A DNA stretch of 21,883 bases from a virus. How positions within the stretch are numbered: position 1 is the first letter of the stretch; each line of letters starts with the position of its first letter. The notes beneath the pieces are model-generated. The model was not told the DNA's origin, searched no databases, and saw nothing but the letters and a program-made list of their open reading frames with translations. A program made the translations under genes and the position numbers. The DNA lies in the IMG/VR virus record IMGVR_UViG_3300050821_002838, positions 1 through 21,883 of that record; one strand, 5' to 3'. Positions 1 to 6,630 of this stretch are shown here, piece by piece.

Positions 1-801
1 TATGCTTCGCGTTCTTTTGCCGACCTAAAGCCATCGTCGCGGCGGACCTATCGTTATGCGCTGGAACCGTTGGCAAAGGCGCACGGACACCGAACAGCTC
101 TGATAACGCATAAACAGGCGTCGAAACTAATTCAGGAAATGGGCGCGAAATCGCCTGGCATGGCGAACCTTACGAAGTCGGTTTTGCAAAAGCTGTTCAA
201 GTATGCAGTCAAGGAAGGATGGCGCGACGATAACCCGATAATTGGTATCGACCGTTTCAAAGGTGGCGAGCATCACACATGGACTGAAGGGGAACTAAAG
301 ACCTATGAGGCAGCATGGCCTGTGGGAACGCGCCAGCGCCTCGCCTATGCGTTCCTGCTCTACACGGCCCAAAGGGTTGAGGATGTCGCGCAGCTAACCA
401 GGGCCGACATTACACCCGAGGGGGTACATGTTATCCAAAAGAAAACAGGCGTGGATTTGACGCTTCCAATATTGCCGGAGCTTGAACTCGCGATGCGGGC
501 CTATCCGTCAAATGGATTGGCGCTGATCGGCCGGGAAGACGGACGGCCGTTCTCAGAGCGCGGCTTGTCGCAGCTTATCAGGGCGGCAGTCAAGGCGGCT
601 GGGTTGCCGGCAAAGTGCGTAGCTCACGGCCTGCGGAAGGCCATGCTGCGGCGGCTTGCAGAGGACGGAGCCAGCGAAAAAGAGATCGCGGCCTGGTCCG
701 GCCATAAGACTTTACGCGAGATCGAGCGGTATACCAAAGCGGCCGACCAGAAGCGTTTGGCCAAGTCCGCCATGAACAGAAAACGAACCGAGAGTCCCTA
801 A
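1..801 (+). CDS. int: Tyrosine-family phage integrase (partial, N-terminus outside window)
   Basis: Site-specific recombinase expected to integrate and excise the phage at att sites. The reading frame is open back to base 1, so the N-terminus lies left of the window. A TTG at 70 is only an internal Leu codon. The first visible residues (YASRSFADLKPSSRRTYRYA) look like the helical core-binding (SAM-like) domain. The catalytic domain is complete. Counting from codon 70 as residue 1, it has the box-I Arg102 (TAQRVEDV), Lys124/125, box-II H186-x-x-R189 (HGLRK), His212 (WSGHK) and the nucleophile Tyr221 at bases 730-732. All catalytic residues are intact, so the enzyme is probably active. Its 3' end faces an AT-rich noncoding gap and then the convergent late operon. 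The family call is very sure; the attachment-site partner is unknown. Confidence 0.95.
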   Translation, partial: YASRSFADLKPSSRRTYRYALEPLAKAHGHRTALITHKQASKLIQEMGAKSPGMANLTKSVLQKLFKYAVKEGWRDDNPIIGIDRFKGGEHHTWTEGELKTYEAAWPVGTRQRLAYAFLLYTAQRVEDVAQLTRADITPEGVHVIQKKTGVDLTLPILPELELAMRAYPSNGLALIGREDGRPFSERGLSQLIRAAVKAAGLPAKCVAHGLRKAMLRRLAEDGASEKEIAAWSGHKTLREIERYTKAADQKRLAKSAMNRKRTESP

Positions 802-961
802 TTCTGATCCAAGTGCCTAATTTTCCTAATAAGCCTTTGAAAATAAAAGATAATTTATCATATGAATTAAGAAGGCGTTAACGGAAAATTAAGCGTTATC
901 AATAGTTTAAGCTGCCTAATTTTCTCCAAGAACCCAAATCTAACTGATTGAAAACATTCAG
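802..961. other. AT-rich noncoding region, candidate attP / integrase-binding region
   Basis: This is the largest noncoding gap in the window. By direct count 49 of 160 bases are G or C (about 31 percent), far below the surrounding genes. It holds three copies of a short motif (GCCTAATTTTC, see the repeat entry), a palindrome CGTTAACG and a near-palindrome GATAATTTATC. It lies immediately 3' of the integrase, where lambda-like phages keep attP with integrase arm sites and IHF sites. It must also contain the promoter of the 962-1306 gene. No tRNA fragment is visible. The attP role is inference from position, composition and repeats. Confidence 0.45.
814..924. repeat. Short repeated motif, two direct copies and one inverted near-copy
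   Basis: The 12-base sequence TGCCTAATTTTC occurs exactly at 814-825 and again at 913-924. An inverted copy of its 11-base core with one mismatch (GAAAATTAAGC) lies at 884-894. Shorter relatives (CCTAATTC at 797-804 and CCTAATA at 825-831) sit nearby. Such spaced, mixed-orientation sites next to an integrase gene resemble arm-type binding sites for integrase or an excisionase. Operator sites for a regulator of the 962-1306 gene are the alternative. Confidence 0.6.
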
Positions 962-1306
962 ATGGCCAAAAAAGTCCCTAACGAAGAGAAGACGTTTATC
1001 TACTTCGTTCGCTCCGGTGAATTTATCAAAATTGGACAATCGAAGCGATGGAAACATCGTGTAGCGAACATGCAGATCGGATCGCCTCATACCATCATCA
1101 CGCTTCTGGTTTTAATCGCCGAACCCAAGCTTGAGAGCAAACTGCATAATTGGTTTCGTGCCGATCACTTTCGGGGGGAATGGTTTCATTCCGGCCCTGC
1201 AATATTAGCATACGTCAGGGAACACTTATCGGAATGCGTCTCCAAGTTGGATAAGCATGACCTTCAAGTGTTCCCCAAGGACGAACGGGATGAAGTTGTT
1301 TTGTAG
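962..1306 (+). CDS. GIY-YIG / T5orf172-like nuclease-fold protein
   Basis: A 114-residue protein with the compact GIY-YIG layout: IYF near residue 14 (FIYFVRSGEF), KIG near residue 23 (FIKIGQS), a basic segment with Arg (KRWKHRV), then a Glu in an LESKLHNWF helix and a GEWF strand. This pattern matches the short T5orf172/MUG113-type members found in many phages, where DNA cleavage is assumed but rarely shown. It starts at the first ATG after the AT-rich gap. No good Shine-Dalgarno is visible, so the mRNA may be nearly leaderless. It is convergent with the endolysin gene, 13 bases apart, with no clear terminator between them. Its base composition is less GC-rich than the late operon. It may be a moron, a homing-type nuclease or a DNA-processing enzyme. 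Confidence 0.75.
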   Translation: MAKKVPNEEKTFIYFVRSGEFIKIGQSKRWKHRVANMQIGSPHTIITLLVLIAEPKLESKLHNWFRADHFRGEWFHSGPAILAYVREHLSECVSKLDKHDLQVFPKDERDEVVL

Positions 1307-1319
1307 ATGATCCCCGCAC

Positions 1320-1877
1320 CTATTCCGGCTCATCCACCATCTGCGGCATAGGCTCGGGCGGTGGCGCAACGACCTTGTCCGGCTTGCCGTCGTAGTTGTC
1401 GTCCTTGATGCCTTGGAATAGCAGCGCCTCGCTATCACGTCGGCGCACCAACCCAGGCAGCACTTTGCCACCGCCTTTATTCCATCGCTTGAATTCCTTC
1501 GCCGCGCCGTCGAAGTCTTCAGCATTTACTTTCCGGAGGAGAGTACTTTTCGCCAGATTGCCTTCGCCGCAGTTATAGCAGAACGACACGAGTGCATCGA
1601 ACTGGTGTTGTTCGAGCGGGACCTTGACCAGGCGACAAACTGCCATCTCAAAGCTTTCCATATCCTTGAGAAAAGCCTCGTTACATTGGGTAGCCGTCCA
1701 TCGAGTAGTTGAATCAAATTTGTTAGCTCCCTCGTTGGTCGTGCCCCACCCGATGGTGAGCATATTTGCGGGACACCTGTATGCTTTATAAGTACCGTCT
1801 TTCTGCTTTTCGAGACAGCCCTCGAAATGCTGAATTAAATTTGCGCCAGCAGACGAAAGCTTGAGATGAGCATTCAT
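1320..1877 (-). CDS. Endolysin, GH24 lysozyme (P21/P22 type)
   Basis: A 185-residue peptidoglycan hydrolase that should cleave the MurNAc-GlcNAc bond to release progeny. The GH24 triad is visible as Glu19 (HFEGC), Cys35 (YRCPANM, in place of the Asp of T4 lysozyme as in P21/P22 enzymes) and Thr41 (LTIGWGTT). The Glu-to-Cys spacing is longer than usual because of a KQKDGTYK insert. The family's C-terminal helix is also seen (QFDALVSFCYNCG). There is no signal peptide or SAR segment, so export should depend on a holin. The Pro-rich acidic tail (APPPEPMPQM) is an appendage. The start at 1877 is chosen because GAGGG lies six bases upstream and the ATGA overlaps the stop of the preceding 32-residue gene. 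An upstream in-frame ATG at 1928 has less support. Confidence 0.93.
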   Translation of the reverse strand: MNAHLKLSSAGANLIQHFEGCLEKQKDGTYKAYRCPANMLTIGWGTTNEGANKFDSTTRWTATQCNEAFLKDMESFEMAVCRLVKVPLEQHQFDALVSFCYNCGEGNLAKSTLLRKVNAEDFDGAAKEFKRWNKGGGKVLPGLVRRRDSEALLFQGIKDDNYDGKPDKVVAPPPEPMPQMVDEPE

Positions 1878-1972
1878 TGCACAACCCTCATGCAGGAGTA
1901 GACGACAGCGATGATAAGCGCCCAGCACAACATTGGCATGATGAACAGGCCGATTACGCGGGGCCAGTCCAT
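1874..1972 (-). CDS. 32-residue single-TM protein, candidate holin or lysis accessory
   Basis: A very short gene beginning MDWPRVIGLFIMPML and ending SCMRVVQ. Residues 5-26 form one hydrophobic segment and the short C-terminus is basic. It has GAGG eight bases before its ATG. Its stop overlaps the endolysin start as ATGA (1874-1877), and it begins one base after the stop of the 24-residue gene. Placement directly before the endolysin suggests a holin, pinholin or antiholin-like role, or a translational coupler. No family is recognised. The membrane prediction is clear, but the function is inference. Confidence 0.55.
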   Translation of the reverse strand: MDWPRVIGLFIMPMLCWALIIAVVYSCMRVVQ

Positions 1973-1973
1973 T

Positions 1974-2048
1974 TTAGCATCCTCGGCATATGCTTGGTGG
2001 GGGCGGTGGCACCGGCGGCAAATCGTCCACCTGCGATTGCCGCTTCAT
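1974..2048 (-). CDS. 24-residue Pro-rich micro-ORF in lysis cassette
   Basis: A putative gene of 24 codons that reads MKRQSQVDDLPPVPPPPPSI plus a Cys-containing end. It starts inside an ATGA overlap with the stop of the upstream two-TM protein (2045-2048). It stops one base before the ATG of the 32-residue gene, so it fills the gap exactly. There is no hydrophobic segment and only a weak Shine-Dalgarno (GGGA). It could be a real micropeptide or simply a coupling device that carries ribosomes across the gap. Evidence is the exact fit in the overlap chain, not homology. Confidence 0.35.
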   Translation of the reverse strand: MKRQSQVDDLPPVPPPPPSICRGC

Positions 2049-2260
2049 CGTCCCAGCCTTGGCATCCCGCCATCCATCATGCCGGCGAACTGCAGCAGCA
2101 ACACGATGACGATCAGCACACCGATCACTAGGATTGCGACGCGAGCGACACGGTTAAAGGGCTCGGGGAGCGGGATTGCATCGATCAGATAGGTGAGCAG
2201 CCAGATCACCAGGCCGATCACAATCAGATAAACGACAAGCATCACAAGTGAGCCGATCAT
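2045..2260 (-). CDS. Two-TM small membrane protein (Thivi_2564-like), holin candidate
   Basis: A 71-residue protein with two hydrophobic helices (about residues 2-26 and 41-58) joined by a conserved-looking loop, YLIDAIPLPEPFNRV. The PLPEPF loop between two helices is typical of the small membrane proteins annotated as the Thivi_2564 family in alphaproteobacteria and their prophages. The start at 2260 is supported by GGAGGG six bases upstream and by an ATGA overlap with the preceding gene (2257-2260); an earlier in-frame ATG at 2293 lies inside that gene. Two helices with short ends and placement before the endolysin make it the best canonical holin candidate in the window. Function is inferred. 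Confidence 0.7.
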   Translation of the reverse strand: MIGSLVMLVVYLIVIGLVIWLLTYLIDAIPLPEPFNRVARVAILVIGVLIVIVLLLQFAGMMDGGMPRLGR

Positions 2261-2499
2261 TTCACGCCCTCCGATTTTGGACCTTGTCTGCAATCCCTAA
2301 TGTCAGTGACTAGCTTGGTAATCAGCTCGTTCTGCGTCTTGTTGCGTTCCTGCGCGTTGGCTGCGACCTCACCCAACACATAGGCGGCAAAGCCGAGGAA
2401 GCCGACATTGACTACCAGCAACGCAATCGCCAACGGCGTGGACTTCATCGCATCCACAGTGGAGACCGCGACCTTGCCGACTTCTTCGCTGACGTTCAT
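2257..2499 (-). CDS. Small single-TM protein, tandem paralogue B
   Basis: An 80-residue protein (MNVSEEVGKVAVSTVDAMKS) with a short amphipathic N-terminus, one TM segment at about 23-45 (LAIALLVVNVGFL) and a polar C-terminal helix. It is the same length as the gene just upstream (2496-2738) and aligns with it without gaps; 28 of the first 49 residues are identical by eye. It overlaps that gene as ATGA at 2496-2499. It may be a holin, antiholin or spanin-like lysis component, but no named family is claimed. Divergence of the C-terminal 30 residues suggests specialised soluble parts on a shared membrane anchor. Confidence 0.75.
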   Translation of the reverse strand: MNVSEEVGKVAVSTVDAMKSTPLAIALLVVNVGFLGFAAYVLGEVAANAQERNKTQNELITKLVTDIRDCRQGPKSEGVK

Positions 2500-2738
2500 G
2501 GTCTGTCATCCTTGGCGGGCGGAGGTGTCGACAACAGGCAGCGCTCCATCATCTCGGCCACCAGCTTGTCCTTGCGCAGCGTGTTGGCGGCAGCATTGCC
2601 CGCGAGATCGTGCAAAAACCAAGCGGCAGCCACCAGAAACATCACGTTGACGACAACCAACGCTAGCGCCAGCGGTTGCGCCTTCAGCGCCTCGACGGTG
2701 CCAGATGCGACCTTGCCCCCTTCCTCCAGCGCGCCCAT
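2496..2738 (-). CDS. Small single-TM protein, tandem paralogue A
   Basis: An 80-residue protein (MGALEEGGKVASGTVEALKA) with one TM segment at about 23-45 (LALALVVVNVMFL) and a charged C-terminal helix ending PPPAKDDRP. It is paralogous to the next gene downstream, which has the same length and an ungapped alignment. The start at 2738 lies one base after the stop of the preceding gene, so reinitiation is likely; no strong Shine-Dalgarno is seen. A longer reading frame to 2858 exists, but that extension lies inside the preceding gene in another frame and looks like shadow translation. It probably belongs to the lysis cassette. Confidence 0.75.
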   Translation of the reverse strand: MGALEEGGKVASGTVEALKAQPLALALVVVNVMFLVAAAWFLHDLAGNAAANTLRKDKLVAEMMERCLLSTPPPAKDDRP

Positions 2739-2739
2739 T

Positions 2740-3069
2740 TTATGCAGCCGCAAACGCCAACGAACGACTGTCCCAGATCGAGGCCAAGGCGAACTCGATG
2801 TCGCCGTCGGGCACGTTGGAGCCCAGCGCGGGCGGATCCGCTTCGATTTCCTGCGCAATGGTCGGGTTAGATGAGATGACGTGCGCCGAGACGATCTGCG
2901 GCTTTTCCTCGCCCCGGATCACCATGCCGGAATAGGCGATGCGTTCGGTGTGGTTCGCTGTGCCAGGGTCCTCGCTGGCGACATTCTGCGCGACTTTGAA
3001 CATGATCATCATGACGCGACCGGCAAAGGTGGGGTCTGACGCGGTAGCAATCAGATCGAGTGCGGACAT
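2740..3069 (-). CDS. Hypothetical phage protein (109 aa)
   Basis: A soluble protein beginning MSALDLIATASDPTFAGRV, with no signal or TM segment. A predicted helical N-terminus (RVMMIMFKVAQNVASED) is followed by beta-rich sequence and an acidic segment. It lies between the fibre-assembly-like gene and the lysis cassette and starts in a TGATG overlap at 3069. Proteins of this kind in similar phages are uncharacterised. Coding is supported by the tight fit and normal composition; no function is assigned. Confidence 0.7.
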   Translation of the reverse strand: MSALDLIATASDPTFAGRVMMIMFKVAQNVASEDPGTANHTERIAYSGMVIRGEEKPQIVSAHVISSNPTIAQEIEADPPALGSNVPDGDIEFALASIWDSRSLAFAAA

Positions 3070-3278
3070 CAGCCTACTCCCAGAATTTGAGCGGTTGTCT
3101 TTGCGGGCTTGTAGTCGAGTTCAGGATTGATCGGCGGCTCTACCGGATCAGGCACGCCGCCATCGGCCAGCCACTGCTCGTATTCGATCCGGTCACGGTT
3201 GGCCGGATCAGGCGGAATGTACGCCTGATCGGCGGTGCGGATCACGACGTCAGTTGCGGTAAGTTGATAATCAGCCAT
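3069..3278 (-). CDS. Small protein downstream of tail fibre, fibre-assembly-like
   Basis: A 69-residue protein (MADYQLTATDVVIRTADQAY). The segment VIRTADQAYIPPDPANRDRI followed by EYEQWLADGG resembles the IR..DGA.IP.DP.NRDY.EYL.WLA.G motif common in small proteins encoded just after phage tail fibres and in parts of tail-fibre assembly chaperones. The ATG at 3278 is preferred over the adjacent GTG at 3281 because it forms a TGATG junction with the fibre stop. It may bind the fibre tip or help it fold. That role is inference from motif and position. Confidence 0.65.
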   Translation of the reverse strand: MADYQLTATDVVIRTADQAYIPPDPANRDRIEYEQWLADGGVPDPVEPPINPELDYKPAKTTAQILGVG

Positions 3279-5074
3279 CACAACCTCGCATTCAAACTGA
3301 CGTCACTAACTGCATAACCGCCCCCCGCTGTTGTCATCGTGAGATTGAAAGTCAGTGTCGAAACATAAGCCCGGTTCAATCCGAAGGCAGAGGCATTGCC
3401 GTAAGTAACGTTAGCGAATACTGCCGTGGGCGCAATTCGCATCGGCGGTGATATCGGCCAAGATACATAGCCCACCGCACCGGTCGTAGCGTAAATGTAA
3501 AAAACTCCCCCTAGCCAAAACCGCCAGTACCGCTGGCACAGCACCAACTCGCTGGCGTAGTCCGGCACCATGAACGCGGGCGCGACATTGCCTTCGTACA
3601 ACCCGACGTCGAACAGCTCGAAGACGTTGTTGACCGTGCCCATGAAGTTGAATTGGTTGGAAGTGCCCATGCCGTTGGTCGTTCCCCATGCTCCCGCAGC
3701 CTGCTGAAAGGTGGTTCCGGCCATTAGACCCCACCGGACGTACATGCCGATGGTGCTGTCAACGTTCCACACGCCCGCTACATCACCGGGGACAATTACC
3801 GACTTGACCACATCAGTATTAGCTTCGGCCGCAGCAATGGTGTACTCAGCAACATAACTGCGATTTGCAGCAGCGTTGACGACGGACACACCATAGATTC
3901 CGGCCGGTGCCTTAACCCCAAACTGCACGATGATCGTCTTAGCGCTCGCCGAACCGAAGCGCAGATCGGCTCCTCGAAGACCTTCAATGACTTGATTGAT
4001 AGTTAGAAAGTCGTTCGCCGCAACAGTTGCGTGCGCCGTCGTTGCGGTGAAACGAATACGGTTCGGAGAACCACCGGGCGTGGAGCTTGCAACTTGTTGA
4101 CTAGTCGCTATCCCATTAATATTACATTGTTGTCCAAATTGATCGACCGGATAATACGAATTAACCGTCCCTGCCGTCGTGCCGTTCTCTTGCGACACCA
4201 TCATTGCGCCGTTGATGATGTAATTTTTCCGCATCACGCCGATGTTGGGGCCATTATTGGCTCCCAGCAGCACATGTGCAGCGACCAGATCAACACCGGC
4301 ACTTGCGAGACGTACCAGTATCCGAAAATCACCGCCGGATAACACTGGATCAGCTTGGGCCGTGAATATCTTGTATTTGGTAATGTCTATTTTGTCTTGA
4401 ACAATGATACTGAAGCCTTTTCTAAGCGAAAATGGCAATGAGGTGGTGATATCGACGCCGTTCGCCGTGAGGTGCGAGATGAAAATTTCAGTGGTGGAAT
4501 TTTGCGTGGCGTTATTGAACCGCAGCAGTCCCGCGGTCGGCGGAAATGTAATGGTGGTGGGATCGAATGAGTATTCGCCGAGCTGTGATCCCGAAGTGCC
4601 GCTGGTGCTGCTGCGGCTCCACGGACTCCAGACCCCTGCTTTCATGACCCGGATATAGTCGACAGGGTTAACCGGGTCGGTAAGATCGGTGGCTTTCAGC
4701 ACGATATTCTGCTGCACCGGGGTGTAAAGCGGCGGCGTCGGCAGCAAATCGGACGAATAGCAGATGCCGCTGAAGGCATGACCGGCGACCGGCGCGATCC
4801 CCGTGGCGGTAACTGCCGCTGAAAACGACCCCGGCATCCATACTTGACTATCCCAGTTGGTGACCACTTGCGCGGTTTGTTCGACCGCAAGATTGATCGC
4901 CGCGGTAGCCGGGCTGGTGCCGCCGGTACCGCCGGCACTGACCGGTCGCGGCAGATTGAGATCTTGGGCTACGTCATCGACATAGGAATTGTAGGGCGTG
5001 CTGGCGATCGTGGTCGAGGGTGCGCCATGGGTGCCGGGTGGTATCGAATACACATTGCTACCGTCACGGGGCAT
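3278..5074 (-). CDS. Tail fibre / receptor-binding protein
   Basis: A 598-residue protein. The N-terminus (MPRDGSNVYSIPPGTHGAPS to about residue 60) is typical of virion-attachment domains of alphaproteobacterial phage fibres. It contains the RPVSAGGTGGTSPATAA segment often seen before fibre shafts. Residues 60-280 are beta-rich and carry fibre-like KATDLTDP and RVMKAGVWSPW strands. Residues about 284-525 form a carbohydrate-binding-like jelly-roll unit (NYIINGAMMVSQENG through YASELVLCQRYW), a widespread receptor-binding module. The last ~75 residues form a beta-rich tip. The start at 5074 shares a base with the upstream stop (TAATG). It should determine host range by contacting surface polysaccharide. 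The receptor is unknown. Confidence 0.85.
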   Translation of the reverse strand: MPRDGSNVYSIPPGTHGAPSTTIASTPYNSYVDDVAQDLNLPRPVSAGGTGGTSPATAAINLAVEQTAQVVTNWDSQVWMPGSFSAAVTATGIAPVAGHAFSGICYSSDLLPTPPLYTPVQQNIVLKATDLTDPVNPVDYIRVMKAGVWSPWSRSSTSGTSGSQLGEYSFDPTTITFPPTAGLLRFNNATQNSTTEIFISHLTANGVDITTSLPFSLRKGFSIIVQDKIDITKYKIFTAQADPVLSGGDFRILVRLASAGVDLVAAHVLLGANNGPNIGVMRKNYIINGAMMVSQENGTTAGTVNSYYPVDQFGQQCNINGIATSQQVASSTPGGSPNRIRFTATTAHATVAANDFLTINQVIEGLRGADLRFGSASAKTIIVQFGVKAPAGIYGVSVVNAAANRSYVAEYTIAAAEANTDVVKSVIVPGDVAGVWNVDSTIGMYVRWGLMAGTTFQQAAGAWGTTNGMGTSNQFNFMGTVNNVFELFDVGLYEGNVAPAFMVPDYASELVLCQRYWRFWLGGVFYIYATTGAVGYVSWPISPPMRIAPTAVFANVTYGNASAFGLNRAYVSTLTFNLTMTTAGGGYAVSDVSLNARL

Positions 5075-6630
5075 TACTGCTGCTCCTCGACTGTGATGGG
5101 TGGCGGCATGAACGGCTGACGCATGGCGGACGGAGCCATCAGCGCGGCAGCGATGTTATCGCGTGATACAAATGGTGACCCTAGCAAGCGAGCCGTTGGC
5201 GGTGCAGGAATGCCCATGCCCTGCGCCAGTGGAGATCGCGCGGCGATCGCTTCTGCGGCCCGATCATAGGCCCGCCGAGTACCCCAGTCGGCTAACTTCT
5301 TTGCTGCGTATTCACTGACCGGAAGAGCGGCAGCAGCCGCTGCAGTAACCGAGGGAGGAAGGCCCATCATATGCGAGCCAAAACCTGCTGGAGCTGCCTG
5401 CACCATCAGTCCGGTCAATGATCTTGGCGCATTGGCTCCGTATCTAGCCAACCAACTGGCGTTGGAGGCCTTCTCAAGCAGTTGCCTTTCGTAATCGTTA
5501 AAACCGTAGAGCGGGCCGCCACCAGCGCGCGAGGCGTTCAGGGCCGCGGCGGAGCGATCGCGCAGGGCTTGGGCTTCGTTGCTTGCGCTAGCGGTAGGCT
5601 TGGCAGCGAATTTTGTTCCAATTTCGTCTCTAGTTCCCGCAAGAAATCCGAGCCGATGGGCGGCGGCTGTATCGCCGCGAGCGTTTGCGAGAACAGGCCC
5701 CACGAGCGTAGGGTCGTTAACATTGGACGGATGAATGGCACTCGCTGGAGGGTTTTCAAGAAACCGATCAATGCCGGCGATGGCAACGTTGGCTGCCTCA
5801 CCCTCCCTATGGCCCGGCAGGACCGCTGCCTGAGAACGGGTTCGATTGAGGGCTTGCCGAACACCTTCGATGTCGCGTGGGACGATGTAGTCCTTGGTGG
5901 TGCCGTAGGGGACGTTTGCCGCTGGATCGATCGTGCGGAGCTGGTCAACATTACTGAGTGCTTGTCCGGCATTGGCGTCGCTAATCCCTCTCGGCTTAAA
6001 TGCGCCCCGGTCAATGGCGGTGGCCATGTTGGGGCCGGTTTGTGGAGTATAGCGTACATCTAAATTATCTAGCGCATTATACCAGTTATTTCCGGACTTC
6101 TCTAAAGCATCCTCAGTAACATTCTTGATAGGACGCCAGGGATTGAGAATGGAGGCCATTTCAGGGACGGCCTGCGCACCACGAACGAGGCCTCGCGCGC
6201 CAGCCGATCCCAATCCGCCGATCAGTGCGGAGCCACCACCTTCGGCGAGCATACGGCCGATCCCTGTATCCTCCGGTAGTTCAGCAATACCAGTAGCCTT
6301 ACGGGCGATCGGCGCGATGTACGGAATTGCCGGTTGTGGCTGTGCACTTGGCGGCGTTTCCCCTGTCAGGTAGTCAAGACCTCGATTAAAGCCGTACTTC
6401 ATCCCACGCTGGATACCAGTGATTGTGTCGGGAATGCCAAATAGCGCATCAGTCGCCATCCGGCCGACCGTGTTAAACGTGCTGTAGGGCTGATCGGCAG
6501 CCTTCGTTATTGCGCTAGTGTCAGGGCCGAGCGGAGTTGGCAGTACATCGTATGGGTTGACCGCAGGCGCGACAGATGGTGCGGACTGATCGGGGAATAT
6601 GCCTTCATCGTAAGGGTTCTTATTGTCCAT
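5074..6630 (-). CDS. Candidate internal virion / ejection protein (518 aa)
   Basis: A protein of about 518 residues beginning MDNKNPYDEGIFPDQSA. The N-terminal 110 residues are disordered and Pro-rich. Next come Gly/Ala-rich helices (GRMLAEGGGSALIGGLGSAG) that could be membrane-interacting, followed by an Ala-rich helical body. The start at 6630 is supported by AGGA about nine bases upstream; the longer ATG at 6684 would extend further into the preceding gene. It overlaps that gene by 11 bases. Size, Ala/Gly-rich helices and location between a large lysozyme-like virion protein and the fibre suit an ejection protein of a podovirus. No family is firmly recognised. Confidence 0.65.
   Translation of the reverse strand: MDNKNPYDEGIFPDQSAPSVAPAVNPYDVLPTPLGPDTSAITKAADQPYSTFNTVGRMATDALFGIPDTITGIQRGMKYGFNRGLDYLTGETPPSAQPQPAIPYIAPIARKATGIAELPEDTGIGRMLAEGGGSALIGGLGSAGARGLVRGAQAVPEMASILNPWRPIKNVTEDALEKSGNNWYNALDNLDVRYTPQTGPNMATAIDRGAFKPRGISDANAGQALSNVDQLRTIDPAANVPYGTTKDYIVPRDIEGVRQALNRTRSQAAVLPGHREGEAANVAIAGIDRFLENPPASAIHPSNVNDPTLVGPVLANARGDTAAAHRLGFLAGTRDEIGTKFAAKPTASASNEAQALRDRSAAALNASRAGGGPLYGFNDYERQLLEKASNASWLARYGANAPRSLTGLMVQAAPAGFGSHMMGLPPSVTAAAAAALPVSEYAAKKLADWGTRRAYDRAAEAIAARSPLAQGMGIPAPPTARLLGSPFVSRDNIAAALMAPSAMRQPFMPPPITVEEQQ

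Noticed and set aside
70-72. TTG as integrase start codon
   Set aside because: The frame is open to base 1 with sequence typical of the integrase core-binding domain, so the true start is outside the window.
1307-1319. Bidirectional terminator between the convergent genes
   Set aside because: Only 13 bases and no inverted repeat around the two stop codons.
2739-2858. N-terminal extension of paralogue A to 2858
   Set aside because: The extra 40 residues are Arg/Ser/Pro-rich, lie inside the preceding gene and have no match in paralogue B, whose 80-residue length equals the shorter form.
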